Part shown: positions 34,957 to 43,587 of the stretch, piece after piece
Numbering within the stretch: position 1 is the stretch's first letter
How the letters are laid out: every line of letters starts with the position of its first letter
DNA from: Lewinellaceae bacterium
GTDB taxonomy: Bacteria > Bacteroidota > Bacteroidia > Chitinophagales > Saprospiraceae
Assembly: GCA_024644235.1 (NCBI GenBank)
Contig: JAHELJ010000029.1
Coordinates: 1 to 49,988, forward strand
Direction of reading: 5' to 3'
DNA: 49,988 bases
The notes under the pieces: model-generated
The model's database searches: none
What the model was told of the DNA's origin: nothing
Seen by the model: only the letters and a program-made list of their open reading frames with translations
Made by a program: the position numbers and the translations under genes

Positions 34957-35301
34957 ATGCGAAAGATGTTTCACCTGGGCACTTGTTCGACGTGCCAGCG
35001 TATCATCAAGTCCTTGCCTCCCTCTAAGCTGGAATACCAGGACATCAAAACGGATCCCATTACACCGGCTCAGCTTGACCAGATGAAAAAACTGGCCGGG
35101 TCTTATGAGGCTCTTTTCAGTAGACGAGCTATGAAGTATAGGTCGATGGGCCTGGCCGACAAGAAACTCACAGAAAAGGATTATCGCAGGTTGATTCTGG
35201 AGGAGTATACCTTTCTCCGGCGTCCTGTCGTGGTGTTAAACGATCAGATTTTTATCGGAAATAGTAAGAAGGTTGTGGAAGCTACCCGATCCGCATTATG
35301 A
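34957..35301 (+). CDS. ArsC/Spx-family thioredoxin-fold protein
   Basis: The 114-residue protein has the ArsC/Spx fold with an N-terminal CSTCQR motif, SRRAMKYRSMGLADKKLTEK, and RRPVVVLNDQIFIGNSK near the C-terminus. Family members are glutaredoxin-like arsenate reductases or redox regulators; no arsenic genes are nearby. Its last bases overlap the hemF ATG by 4, so the two are cotranscribed. Confidence 0.85.
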   Translation: MRKMFHLGTCSTCQRIIKSLPPSKLEYQDIKTDPITPAQLDQMKKLAGSYEALFSRRAMKYRSMGLADKKLTEKDYRRLILEEYTFLRRPVVVLNDQIFIGNSKKVVEATRSAL

Positions 35302-36203
35302 CTGAAGGAAAGGTTTCAAAAGAATCGATTGTTCATCACTTTAAAGAGTTGCAGGATTCTATCTGCAACTCGCTTCAATCGCTGGATGGAATAGCTCATT
35401 TCGAGGAGGATAATTGGGAACTCTCGACTGGTGGAGGTGGGCGAACCAGAATCATTCAAGGAGAACATATTGAAAAAGGAGGGGTGAATTTTTCTGCCGT
35501 GTCAGGACCCTCATCCGACAGATTGAGGGCTTTATTGCAGAAGGAAGGTGATACTTTTTTTGCTACCGGAGTCTCTATCGTACTACATCCGGCTAATCCC
35601 CACGTACCCATTATACACTTGAATGTTCGTTACTTTGAAATGGAAGAGGAAGTCTGGTGGTTTGGAGGTGGAATCGACCTTACCCCTCATTATATCGTCC
35701 CGGAAGATGGCGGATACTTCCACCGCAAACTGAAGGCTACCTGCGATCAGTTTGATGCGGGCTATTACCCGAAATTTAAAACTTGGGCCGACGATTATTT
35801 CTTCTTACGACATCGCAATGAGACTAGAGGGATTGGAGGGATTTTCTTTGATCGTCTTACCGGTGACTCTAGCAACATGGGCGACTTATGGTCCTTTACC
35901 TTAGCTGTTGGAGAGTCCTTTGTTGACATTTACTCATATTTATTCAACCGCAATCATTTCAGACCCTTTACCCAGGTAGAAAAAGAGTGGCAGTTATATC
36001 GAAGAGGGCGTTATGTAGAATTCAATCTCGTTTGGGACCGCGGGACCCGCTTTGGATTAGAAACGGGTGGCAGGACTGAATCTATCCTGATGAGCTTGCC
36101 TGATTTAGCTGCTTGGAAGTATGATTATATACCGCCGGAAGGGTCTAAAGAGGCCGAAACACTCAAATGGCTCAGAAAAGGAATTGATTGGACAGCGTTT
36201 TAG
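35298..36203 (+). CDS. hemF: Oxygen-dependent coproporphyrinogen III oxidase
   Basis: HemF oxidatively decarboxylates coproporphyrinogen III to protoporphyrinogen IX with O2 in haem synthesis. The 301-residue protein carries the family signatures GGGGRTRIIQGEHIEKGGVN near 47, WWFGGGIDLTPHYIVPED, ETRGIGGIFFDRL and the C-terminal EFNLVWDRGTRFGLETGGR. It is coupled to the ArsC-like gene. The stop codon overlaps the stop of the convergent lipoprotein gene. Confidence 0.95.
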   Translation: MTEGKVSKESIVHHFKELQDSICNSLQSLDGIAHFEEDNWELSTGGGGRTRIIQGEHIEKGGVNFSAVSGPSSDRLRALLQKEGDTFFATGVSIVLHPANPHVPIIHLNVRYFEMEEEVWWFGGGIDLTPHYIVPEDGGYFHRKLKATCDQFDAGYYPKFKTWADDYFFLRHRNETRGIGGIFFDRLTGDSSNMGDLWSFTLAVGESFVDIYSYLFNRNHFRPFTQVEKEWQLYRRGRYVEFNLVWDRGTRFGLETGGRTESILMSLPDLAAWKYDYIPPEGSKEAETLKWLRKGIDWTAF

Positions 36204-36676
36204 TTGCAGAGGAGCGTGATAGGCGACGTCTCGACGACATTACTTTTATTTCCTGCCCTGTCTACCAGGTAAATCTCATAGGCAACCTGATCGGTTGGAT
36301 ATTCCTCAGAAGTAGTGCAGGGAGCTTGCCCGTTCGGAAATGTGCAGCAGGTGGTAAACAGGGTTAGCGTGATTTCTCCGGAGAGCCCATTATTTGCTCC
36401 GGCCACTGGAATAAACGGAATACGATAACGAGCGGCTAGAAAGTCATCCCTTTTATCCGTGACGAAGATATTTAGATCTTCTTCGTCGCCTAGATCACCA
36501 TCTCCATCAGTGAAAGTCAGCAATACCAAGACCGAGTCGGTGTTGAATTGATCTTGGATCATCTGATTCTTGGAGAATCCAACAAATTCGATCTCGGGTA
36601 CAATCGGATAGTCTGGTGGTTTCACGCATGAAATAGTGAACCAGAATATAGATATGATACACAAAAACTGTCTCAT
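36200..36676 (-). CDS. Hypothetical lipoprotein, beta-rich
   Basis: The 158-residue protein has a short lipoprotein signal (CIISIFWFTISC). Its body looks like an immunoglobulin-type beta-sandwich, with an acidic DGDGDLGDEEDLN loop that could bind calcium, a TCCTFPNGQAPC cluster and a DRAGNKSNVVETSP ending. Similar lipoproteins are common in Saprospiria-like genomes by my recollection. The role is unknown. It is divergent from the LuxE-like gene and convergent with hemF. Confidence 0.7.
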   Translation of the reverse strand: MRQFLCIISIFWFTISCVKPPDYPIVPEIEFVGFSKNQMIQDQFNTDSVLVLLTFTDGDGDLGDEEDLNIFVTDKRDDFLAARYRIPFIPVAGANNGLSGEITLTLFTTCCTFPNGQAPCTTSEEYPTDQVAYEIYLVDRAGNKSNVVETSPITLLCN

Positions 36677-36752
36677 CTCTAACTGTAAACGAATTTTATT
36701 AAGGATTGGTTTGATCCAATCTACTTCAATTTACAATTTTACAGTCCATATC

Positions 36753-37769
36753 ATGAGATCAGAATTAATAAATGACTTGAGGCACCAGGTAGAGTCGTTA
36801 CCTGATGGAGATTTTGATGAGATTGCGCTTAGTATTTTTCGCTTTCAGGCGAGAGAAAATGCCGTTTATCGCGAATTCATAGCGCAGTTGCAGATCGACG
36901 CGGACACCGTTCACAGAGTGAAAGACATACCCTTTCTGCCCGTAGAGGTGTTCAAGAACCGAAGAATTTTAAGCGGTTCGTGGCAGCCTGAAGCAGTATT
37001 TAAAAGTTCTGGCACCAGTGGCCAGGCACGGTCCACTCACCTAGTCAAGTCACTTGAATTTTATCACAATCTGGCAATACACACCTTTGAAACTCAGATT
37101 TGTCAGTTGGAGGATCTTCCCATATTGGCACTCTTGCCCAACTACCTCGAACAAGGGCAGTCTTCACTAGTGAATATGGTGGAAGCCTTCATAGGACGAA
37201 GCACTCAGGAGATATCTGGATTCTTTCTCGATGACCAGAGCAGAATGAGGGAGGCACTGAATACCTGTGTTGCAGGTGAAAAGCCATTCCTGCTGCTAGG
37301 GGTAAGTTATGCTTTGTTGGATTTAGCCAAAGAAGGCCTTGATCCACTAGGAAGTCATGCTATGGTTATGGAGACAGGGGGCATGAAGGGGCGAAGCCAA
37401 GAACTCTCCAGGGAGGAACTTCATGCAGAACTTAAGGCTGGTTTCAATGTTGACTGTATTTATTCCGAATATGGAATGACCGAACTTCTCTCTCAGGCCT
37501 ATTCCCGGCATGGTGGTCTTTTTAAAGCTGCTTCATCCATGCAGATATTGATCAAAGAGTTCAATGATCCTTTCTGCACATCCACCGTGCGAAAACCCGG
37601 TGTAATCCATGTGATTGATTTAGCCAATATCGATACTTGTTCCTTTATTGCTACTGCGGATATTGGTCGTGCCCACCCTGATGGAACTTTTGAGGTACTG
37701 GGTAGGCTCGACAACAGTGATCTCCGAGGATGCAATTTGCTCTACACGGAGATCACTGAATACTTCTAA
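36753..37769 (+). CDS. LuxE-like acyl-protein synthetase (adenylate-forming)
   Basis: The 338-residue protein has the adenylate-forming P-loop-like motif FKSSGTSGQARSTHLV, a GVSYALLDLAKEG segment, the YSEYGMTELLSQAYS motif that closes the active site and a GRLDNSDLRGCNLLYTE end. This matches the LuxE/PaaK-related acyl-protein synthetases of Bacteroidota. The substrate is probably a carboxylic acid, but no LuxC or LuxD neighbours are present. The start at 36753 is chosen because the upstream extension overlaps the divergent lipoprotein gene. Confidence 0.8.
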   Translation: MRSELINDLRHQVESLPDGDFDEIALSIFRFQARENAVYREFIAQLQIDADTVHRVKDIPFLPVEVFKNRRILSGSWQPEAVFKSSGTSGQARSTHLVKSLEFYHNLAIHTFETQICQLEDLPILALLPNYLEQGQSSLVNMVEAFIGRSTQEISGFFLDDQSRMREALNTCVAGEKPFLLLGVSYALLDLAKEGLDPLGSHAMVMETGGMKGRSQELSREELHAELKAGFNVDCIYSEYGMTELLSQAYSRHGGLFKAASSMQILIKEFNDPFCTSTVRKPGVIHVIDLANIDTCSFIATADIGRAHPDGTFEVLGRLDNSDLRGCNLLYTEITEYF

Positions 37770-37783
37770 CTGATGGATGGCTA

Positions 37784-39118
37784 TTACTGATGGACGATTT
37801 TTTCGGTAAATCGTTTTCCACTCTGATCAATAGTGAGAAGAAGTGTCCCTTTCGGAAAGCGATTTAGATCGATTTCGTTCTGATATTGGCCATTAAAATT
37901 CTCAAGGTCTTCTTTATACACCGATTTGCCGGAGATGTCGGTAATCATCAACTTAAGAGGACCAGCTTCGGCATCAAAGGATACCTTCAATAAGCCATTG
38001 CTTGGATTGGGATATGCTTCAAATTGATCTAACTGCAAAATTGGTAGGTCTGCTGACAAATCAACTTGAACATCATCTCCGTCCTTTTGAGTTTTAATTT
38101 CGACTTCTTTCTCGATGATTTTCTCCTTGTCCTCTTTTGGTGAAGCGGGTTTTGTGCCCAGTTCTACTTCAACGACTACTTCTTTACCTCCTCGATCTAT
38201 CTGCACTTCAATTTTGTCGCCCGGTTCGGAGGATGAAAGTGCTGTATTCAGATCAGCATAGGTCTCAATTGAAGTGTCTCCAATCCGTTTCAATACATCA
38301 TCTTTCTGCAATCCTGCTTTTTCAGCTCCCGAGCCTGGAACCGTACCTATTACATTCAGAGATTCAGTACGCATCTCTTTACCGTCTTCCACGTTTACCT
38401 TAGCTTCAACACCTAATTGAATGCCCAAGAAAGCCTTATTAGAGGAAGTGCTGCTCCTCATTACATCTACCTGTTGGATCTCTTCTGAATCCATGTTGTC
38501 CATCTCTTTCTTTATGTGCTCAGGAATGGGTCCTTTTCCTTGCCATTCGATCACCGAGCCATCCTTTTTGATGATTCTGATCTTGTTTTCCTGATTCAGT
38601 GATCCCTTTTCACTGCGCTTTTCCAGTATCATCATTTCCCCAGATTCGCCCTGTGATTTCTCCAACTGTTCTCTCAGACCCTCTGGCATTTCGCCATCGC
38701 CTTTCCATTTGATGATCCGTTCTTGTCCGTCCTCATCCTTCAAAATGATTTCATTTTCGTTTTCAGATGAAATGTCATCCGTCTCCACTTTTATTTCAAT
38801 TCGCCCTTCAGCATCCTGCATTTCAACAATGTCGATATCCATATCACCTAACTCACTCCTGACATCCTCAGGGATTTCGTCGCCTTCCCATTCGTATTCA
38901 TGAGCAGTTCCGTTTTCATCTTTGATGACAACCCGAAACTTCTTGATACCATCCACACCATCCACTGTGACCTGAACATTACGTTCACCTTCAGACTCCC
39001 CATCCTTCAAGATGATCACTTTGGATTCCTTGACTTTTCGCTCTTCCTGAGCTTGACTGCTGAAGGAAAACAGAATTGCAGAAGCTATTAGCAAAAACGT
39101 GTATTTTCTGATTTTCAT
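37784..39118 (-). CDS. PDZ-domain protein with three repeats and a T9SS sorting domain
   Basis: The 444-residue protein has a signal peptide (MKIRKYTFLLIASAILFSFS ... QA). Three repeats at about 62-100, 122-165 and 178-219 each have the pattern [KD]DG...I.W.G.G.[IM]PE followed by an acidic helix. A PDZ domain lies at about 228-321 (FLGIQLGVEAKVN, VPGSGAEKAGLQKDDVLKRI), and a charged linker leads to a T9SS sorting domain (about 368-444, YPNPSNGLLKVSF). It follows the BlaR1-like gene by 51 bases and has its own promoter-like site. It is the likely output of the blaI-blaR1 pair; its function is not known. Confidence 0.82.
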   Translation of the reverse strand: MKIRKYTFLLIASAILFSFSSQAQEERKVKESKVIILKDGESEGERNVQVTVDGVDGIKKFRVVIKDENGTAHEYEWEGDEIPEDVRSELGDMDIDIVEMQDAEGRIEIKVETDDISSENENEIILKDEDGQERIIKWKGDGEMPEGLREQLEKSQGESGEMMILEKRSEKGSLNQENKIRIIKKDGSVIEWQGKGPIPEHIKKEMDNMDSEEIQQVDVMRSSTSSNKAFLGIQLGVEAKVNVEDGKEMRTESLNVIGTVPGSGAEKAGLQKDDVLKRIGDTSIETYADLNTALSSSEPGDKIEVQIDRGGKEVVVEVELGTKPASPKEDKEKIIEKEVEIKTQKDGDDVQVDLSADLPILQLDQFEAYPNPSNGLLKVSFDAEAGPLKLMITDISGKSVYKEDLENFNGQYQNEIDLNRFPKGTLLLTIDQSGKRFTEKIVHQ

Positions 39119-39142
39119 CGATATTTAAGTTTAATAATTTCG

Positions 39143-39173
39143 CAAAAATAGGTACATAACTGATGCATTTCAA
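39143..39173 (-). promoter_or_regulatory. Putative own promoter of the PDZ/T9SS gene
   Basis: On the minus strand TATTTTTG (39143-39150), a perfect TAnnTTTG, is preceded after 20 bases by TTG (39171-39173), which lies in the last codons of the blaR1-like gene. Transcription would begin near 39137, about 20 bases before the ATG. Confidence 0.6.
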
Positions 39174-41059
39174 TTTCTTTCGATGAATTGGATTCGGGTT
39201 TTGGCCCGCATCTCGCGACCTAGATAATCCTCGTAGATTTTGCGGTAGCGATCATAAACCGACCGGGGCTGAGCTTTTCCATTAATCTTCATGTGCTTGT
39301 GGGTCAAGATCAATTTATAATCATCTCCATTACTTAGGAGTCCGTCTTCTTGCATCTGAACCTCAAATCTTCTTTGGAGATCTGTAGCGCTATTCATTGG
39401 TGTTCGATCGATCCAAGGTGAAAAATTCTTCCACTTCGCCAATCCCTTCTCCCATAGCGGTAAACTGGATCCGCCAGGGCCAAAGTCGATATCTGTCAAT
39501 TCCAGGCCAACAAATGAATCATCCATCCCATCTACCAGAAACTCCATATCCACCTCAGGGCCATCCATGATCTTTATAGCATCTTCGGTTTCAATGATAA
39601 TTACAGAATTTCCATCCTCATCCTTCGTTTTCTTGATTTTTGGACTTGGCACTTGAGCAGGTGCCGGTGGTGTGGGAGGAGTTGGAGGGAGGTTGGGTGC
39701 AGGAGGTGGCGGCGGCAGTGGTGCACTCAGTGGGCTTGGCGGAGAGGGAGGACTTGGCGGCATAGGAGGAGACGGCGGAGTGGGGGGAAGTGGAGGACTT
39801 GAGTCAATCAGATCATCGATCAGCGATTGATGCCCAACATATTGTTCCTGTGCAATTAATTGCCCATCAATAATGAACTCAATAATTTCTCCATCCTCCA
39901 TCCGCAACTCTATCCTCTGACCGTCGCTTTCCTGAATAATGTGATGAATGTGTTGTCTTTTGGGGACCGTGTCTGAGTCCGTCATATGCATTTCGTATTG
40001 TACAAACTGCTGCTTATGTACCATTACATCGTCCGTGACTGTCATCGGTCCCGTGCCTGGAGGCGCAGTAAATGAAAGTACAATTATGGCAGCCATGATG
40101 GCAACTGTAGCTGTCAGCTTTTCCATAGTTTGTGGTTTCCGATATGGTTGATGAATTAATCGTTCGATACGATGATAAAAAGCCCATTCTTTCTTGCGCC
40201 ACCCCATTACCAACGCCGGTGCATTAATTTGCAATTCCTGCAATGACACTAAAACTTGAGCATATTCTAGGGGATCACCGGTTAATCTTACTGCGATATC
40301 ATCGCATTGTGCTTCTCTTTCTTTGTGCACTTGTTGAGCTATCCACCATGCAGCCGGGTGGTAGTAAAACAAAACTTCCACCAGTGATAGAAAAAGATTC
40401 ATCAAATAGTCATTGCGTACGATATGGGCCAATTCATGGGCAAGGAGAGATTCAAGCTGCTTTGGCGAAAGGTTAACGACCAGCCCTACGGGAAAAAGAA
40501 TGATAGGTTTGAGATGCCCAAATGTCAGCGGGGATTTCACATATGAGGACTCTCCCAGATACACTTTCTTTTTGAGTTGAAGTGACTTTTTGAGTCTTCT
40601 GAAAATGGCATGCAGCTCAGGATTATCAATATTATGAAATTGGGATCTCAGAAAATGAATATATCCGAGGCCAGCTATCAATCGCAAACTGAAGAGAAGC
40701 ACTCCGGTTGCCCAAATCAGAGAAACGATATGAGCATGTTCGTACACCAGTTGATCGATGTTTCCAAAAAAGAGAGCTGCCAATGATCTTACTTGTTCCT
40801 CGCCGATGAAATACGTAGTGATTGGCACTTCATCTGGTGATGGCGAAAGATAGAATATGAAGGTAACGAGACTTACAATGAGTGTCGCAAACAAAGCCAA
40901 TGCAGATCCTTGATAGCGAATGTGGCTATTTCTTGAAGATTGCGAGCGCAAGAAGTAGAAAAGGATTGCGGCAATGATTGATGCTTGCCAAATGGAGTGA
41001 ATCACAGTCCAACTTATTGCGGTCAAAACCTGATCAGATGGTACAAACGGGAAGTTCAT
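39170..41059 (-). CDS. BlaR1/MecR1-type M56 membrane metallopeptidase sensor with poly-proline linker
   Basis: The 629-residue protein has about four membrane helices and a cytoplasmic M56 zinc-protease domain with HELAH at 208-212, a downstream EREAQCDD acidic motif, and LGESSYVKSPLTFG. In the family, signal binding outside activates the protease, which leads to BlaI cleavage. The extracytoplasmic part (332-629) has no visible penicillin-binding SxxK/KTG motifs. Instead it has two DG-rich beta segments (380-408, 480-512), a poly-Pro linker (421-473) and an unknown C-terminal domain. It begins where blaI ends (1-base overlap). Confidence 0.88.
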   Translation of the reverse strand: MNFPFVPSDQVLTAISWTVIHSIWQASIIAAILFYFLRSQSSRNSHIRYQGSALALFATLIVSLVTFIFYLSPSPDEVPITTYFIGEEQVRSLAALFFGNIDQLVYEHAHIVSLIWATGVLLFSLRLIAGLGYIHFLRSQFHNIDNPELHAIFRRLKKSLQLKKKVYLGESSYVKSPLTFGHLKPIILFPVGLVVNLSPKQLESLLAHELAHIVRNDYLMNLFLSLVEVLFYYHPAAWWIAQQVHKEREAQCDDIAVRLTGDPLEYAQVLVSLQELQINAPALVMGWRKKEWAFYHRIERLIHQPYRKPQTMEKLTATVAIMAAIIVLSFTAPPGTGPMTVTDDVMVHKQQFVQYEMHMTDSDTVPKRQHIHHIIQESDGQRIELRMEDGEIIEFIIDGQLIAQEQYVGHQSLIDDLIDSSPPLPPTPPSPPMPPSPPSPPSPLSAPLPPPPPAPNLPPTPPTPPAPAQVPSPKIKKTKDEDGNSVIIIETEDAIKIMDGPEVDMEFLVDGMDDSFVGLELTDIDFGPGGSSLPLWEKGLAKWKNFSPWIDRTPMNSATDLQRRFEVQMQEDGLLSNGDDYKLILTHKHMKINGKAQPRSVYDRYRKIYEDYLGREMRAKTRIQFIERN

Positions 41060-41442
41060 TATTTGGATTTTGTTTCGATCTCGCGAATCAGGTCTTTGAT
41101 AGCGCGGAGTTCTTCTGCCGAAGCCCGATGGTCTCCCAGTGCTTGCATAATTAGATTACTCGCCGAACCATGGAATGCAGTATTTATTACTTTTTTCAGC
41201 AGCCCTTTTTGTACGTCCCCTTCCTCGACCAAAGCTCGATAAACGTGTGTCCGTGCTGAGGTATCTCGATCAACCAAGCTCTTTTCAGTCATGATCTGCA
41301 TCAGCTTAAGGGTGGTTGTATAACCTACCTCCCTTTTCTCATTCAAGAATTCGTTGACACTTCGAACTGTACTGGGACCATCCCTCCACAGAATTTGAAG
41401 AATCTCCAGCTCTGCATCTGTCGGTTTTTGAATTTTTTTCAT
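41059..41442 (-). CDS. BlaI/MecI/CopY-family repressor
   Basis: The 127-residue protein has the penicillinase-repressor winged helix: PTDAELEILQILWRDGPSTV at the N-terminus and EVGYTTTLKLMQIMTEKSLV for the recognition helix. A dimerisation and cleavage segment follows. It is the first gene of the minus-strand blaI-blaR1-PDZ run, and two matching palindromes upstream are its probable operators. Repression is expected to be relieved when the M56 partner is activated. Confidence 0.92.
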   Translation of the reverse strand: MKKIQKPTDAELEILQILWRDGPSTVRSVNEFLNEKREVGYTTTLKLMQIMTEKSLVDRDTSARTHVYRALVEEGDVQKGLLKKVINTAFHGSASNLIMQALGDHRASAEELRAIKDLIREIETKSK

Positions 41443-41445
41443 TTT

Positions 41446-41461
41446 TACGAAAGTCTTCGTA
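41446..41461. promoter_or_regulatory. Operator 1, TACGA-N6-TCGTA
   Basis: A perfect 5-bp dyad with a 6-base spacer (TACGAaagtctTCGTA) lies 3 bases before the blaI ATG. A second site of the same form is 54 bases upstream (centre to centre). BlaI-family operators are TACA/TGTA-type dyads, so this is a plausible variant recognised by this repressor. Confidence 0.65.
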
Positions 41462-41499
41462 GAAAGGTAAATGATTTGATTGTCTTGAGCAAATATTGC

Positions 41500-41515
41500 T
41501 ACGAAGATTCTCGTA
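41500..41515. promoter_or_regulatory. Operator 2, TACGA-N6-TCGTA
   Basis: The same dyad as at 41446 (TACGAagattcTCGTA), with a different spacer sequence. The pair flanks a CAAATATT (minus AATATTTG, 41490-41497), one mismatch from TAnnTTTG, so both dyads would surround the blaI promoter. Confidence 0.65.
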
Positions 41516-41572
41516 CTTTAAGAATTTTTTAACAGTAAACTGAGTGGGGAAGAATGATTTGGAGAATCTTGT

Positions 41573-42724
41573 CTAGTCCATTAGGGATTCCAGCATCCAT
41601 TTCGCTAGTGCTTGACGATTACTGGATAATAAGATCCTTTGATGATCGTGTTGATTTTGGATGTTGGCGAGTTCGACCAGTATTGCTTTTGGTAAAGTTT
41701 TTTTCAGAACATAAAAGTTGCGTGATTCTACGCTACCTTGGTAGTTTCGGCCGGCCCGATGCTGTTTATACTTAGTTGCAAAAGTGTCTTGCATCTTTCG
41801 GGCCAGAGATCGACTTGATTTGGATCCGGCATAATGACAGAAAAAAACATCTTGCCGGTGATTTTTGCTCCGTGAATCAACATGGATGGAAAGGCAGGTT
41901 TGATCTTTTACACCTGCCTTTTGGTGTTTTATATAGAGCTGATTGACTTGTGAGACACGCTGTTGCAATCGCTGCAGTTGATTCAGGGGGATTGTCTTTC
42001 CTCCACATCGTTCGTCCTTGTCACAAGGCAGGATTGCCTCATCGCGTATGCCATCGTTTTTGTCCTCTATGATCATGTAGGCTTGTGCTCCGTGCTCCCA
42101 AAGCATTTTATAAAGACGAAGGGCAACATCATAGGCATATTCGTCCTCACATAGGAGTTCGTTCTGTTTCTTACCAACTGCACCGGGGTCCGGGCCACCA
42201 TGCCCCGCCATGATATAAAACACCCTGCCGGCAAGTTTGTCAGACCTGATCTCGACTGTGGAATGATTGCGTCCGAGAAGAGGAATATCCAAGGTCTTTC
42301 GACTAACTGCAATAGACCGACTCTTGTCGCAATGCAATTCGTGATACGGAACCCACAAGATTCTGCTCGCGGTATAACTCTTCTTTCGCAGCCGCCTCTC
42401 CAGGATGGTCTCGTTGTAGTGTTGGATCCGTAACGCCTTCTGATAATCGAAATCACCGATCGTTGAACGGATGCTTTTGCCGTTGTACCGATAAACCATT
42501 ACAGGAATTACATATTTCTTGCCTTCGATCAGATGATCGTTCGGATCCAGTTGATTCAATTCAAAAAATCTATTGAGATTACATGTTGGTTCATCGAGAT
42601 CATAGCGCTTCAGCAGGGTGATAGCTCCATCTCCTCTTTGTGCAGTCACCTTATGATAATAGAGGTAATTTGCATTATCAGGAGTCGTTGAAAACAACGA
42701 CATTATGAACAGCAATGTCCCCAT
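41573..42724 (-). CDS. N-acetylmuramoyl-L-alanine amidase (AmiC/Amidase_3)
   Basis: The 383-residue protein has a short hydrophobic start (signal-like), a LysM-like N-terminal half (YLYYHKVTAQRGDGAITLLK ... LNQLDPNDHLIEGKKYVIPV), then an Amidase_3 domain with zinc and catalytic residues in MAGHGGPDPGAVG, an ELLCEDEYAYDV segment, SIHVDSR, and LVELANIQNQHDH. It cleaves peptidoglycan stem peptides from muramic acid. A TATATTTG (minus strand, 42747-42754) lies 23 bases before the ATG, without a clear TTG partner. It is divergent from ccmB. Confidence 0.88.
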   Translation of the reverse strand: MGTLLFIMSLFSTTPDNANYLYYHKVTAQRGDGAITLLKRYDLDEPTCNLNRFFELNQLDPNDHLIEGKKYVIPVMVYRYNGKSIRSTIGDFDYQKALRIQHYNETILERRLRKKSYTASRILWVPYHELHCDKSRSIAVSRKTLDIPLLGRNHSTVEIRSDKLAGRVFYIMAGHGGPDPGAVGKKQNELLCEDEYAYDVALRLYKMLWEHGAQAYMIIEDKNDGIRDEAILPCDKDERCGGKTIPLNQLQRLQQRVSQVNQLYIKHQKAGVKDQTCLSIHVDSRSKNHRQDVFFCHYAGSKSSRSLARKMQDTFATKYKQHRAGRNYQGSVESRNFYVLKKTLPKAILVELANIQNQHDHQRILLSSNRQALAKWMLESLMD

Positions 42725-42858
42725 TTTATTTTCCTAATTTGATTTTCAAATATATCACAATAATCACAAAATCTGATTATTAAACATATTATTTATCTAT
42801 AATGTGTAAGGATTCTCTGTCAATAATATCCGTATCTTTAGCGGCGTAAGTATTGCAG

Positions 42859-43512
42859 ATGTTTAAGCAAACTTTAGCCCTTATCCGTAAGGATTTTCAC
42901 CTCGACCTCCGCCAGCGTTTTGGGCTAGGCGGTATCTTTTTGTACGTTTTTTCATCGGCTTTTATTATCTATTTAGCCTTCGGAGAGCTGACGCCGGAAG
43001 AGTGGATTGTCATGTTTTGGATCGTGGTGTTGTTCGCTTCCGTAAATGCGGTGTTGAAATCCTTTGCTCAGGAGGACCGTCGCCGGCAGCTTTATTATTA
43101 CACTCTTTGTGACCCATATGCTGCAATAATCGCCAAGATCTGTTATAATCTTTTAGTGTTGGTATTGATCACCTTCATGAGCTGGCTCCTTTTTTCCATT
43201 GTATCGCCCAATCCAATCGTAAGGCATGACCTTTTTGGGCTAGCTGCATTGCTGGCATGCACGGGCATCGCTGCAAACTTCACTTTTGTATCATCCATAG
43301 CATACCGGACAAGCAACCAATCTACGGTGATGATGGTCCTCAGCCTTCCTGTCATCCTTCCACTGCTCCTACCGGTCATAAAAATCTCCTTAAAATCCTT
43401 ACAGAACGTTTCCTGGGACTCTGTAAAAGGGGACTTTTCCCTCTTGGTCTCAATGAATTTGTTGATCATTGCTTTGGCTCTGTTCTTGTTTCCCTATGTA
43501 TGGAGGGAGTAG
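42859..43512 (+). CDS. ccmB: Haem-export ABC permease CcmB
   Basis: CcmB is a permease of the haem-delivery machinery for c-type cytochrome maturation. The 217-residue protein has six hydrophobic helices and the family start TLALIRKDFHLDLRQRFGLG, then FAQEDRRRQLYYYTLCDPYA. The ATG at 42859 is preferred to the TTG two codons earlier. It opens the ccmB-ccsA-ccmD cluster; a ccmA ATPase gene is not in the window. Confidence 0.88.
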   Translation: MFKQTLALIRKDFHLDLRQRFGLGGIFLYVFSSAFIIYLAFGELTPEEWIVMFWIVVLFASVNAVLKSFAQEDRRRQLYYYTLCDPYAAIIAKICYNLLVLVLITFMSWLLFSIVSPNPIVRHDLFGLAALLACTGIAANFTFVSSIAYRTSNQSTVMMVLSLPVILPLLLPVIKISLKSLQNVSWDSVKGDFSLLVSMNLLIIALALFLFPYVWRE

Positions 43513-43587
43513 TTATTCTCGGATTCATAGCGGGGATAAAGTCCAATTAATTGAGGATCTTGTGCCAAAATTATAACATAGAGTCTG

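Noticed and set aside
39641-39799. G/C-rich repetitive stretch as a DNA repeat or recombination site
   Set aside because: It is the poly-proline linker codons of the M56 sensor gene in frame, and needs no other explanation.
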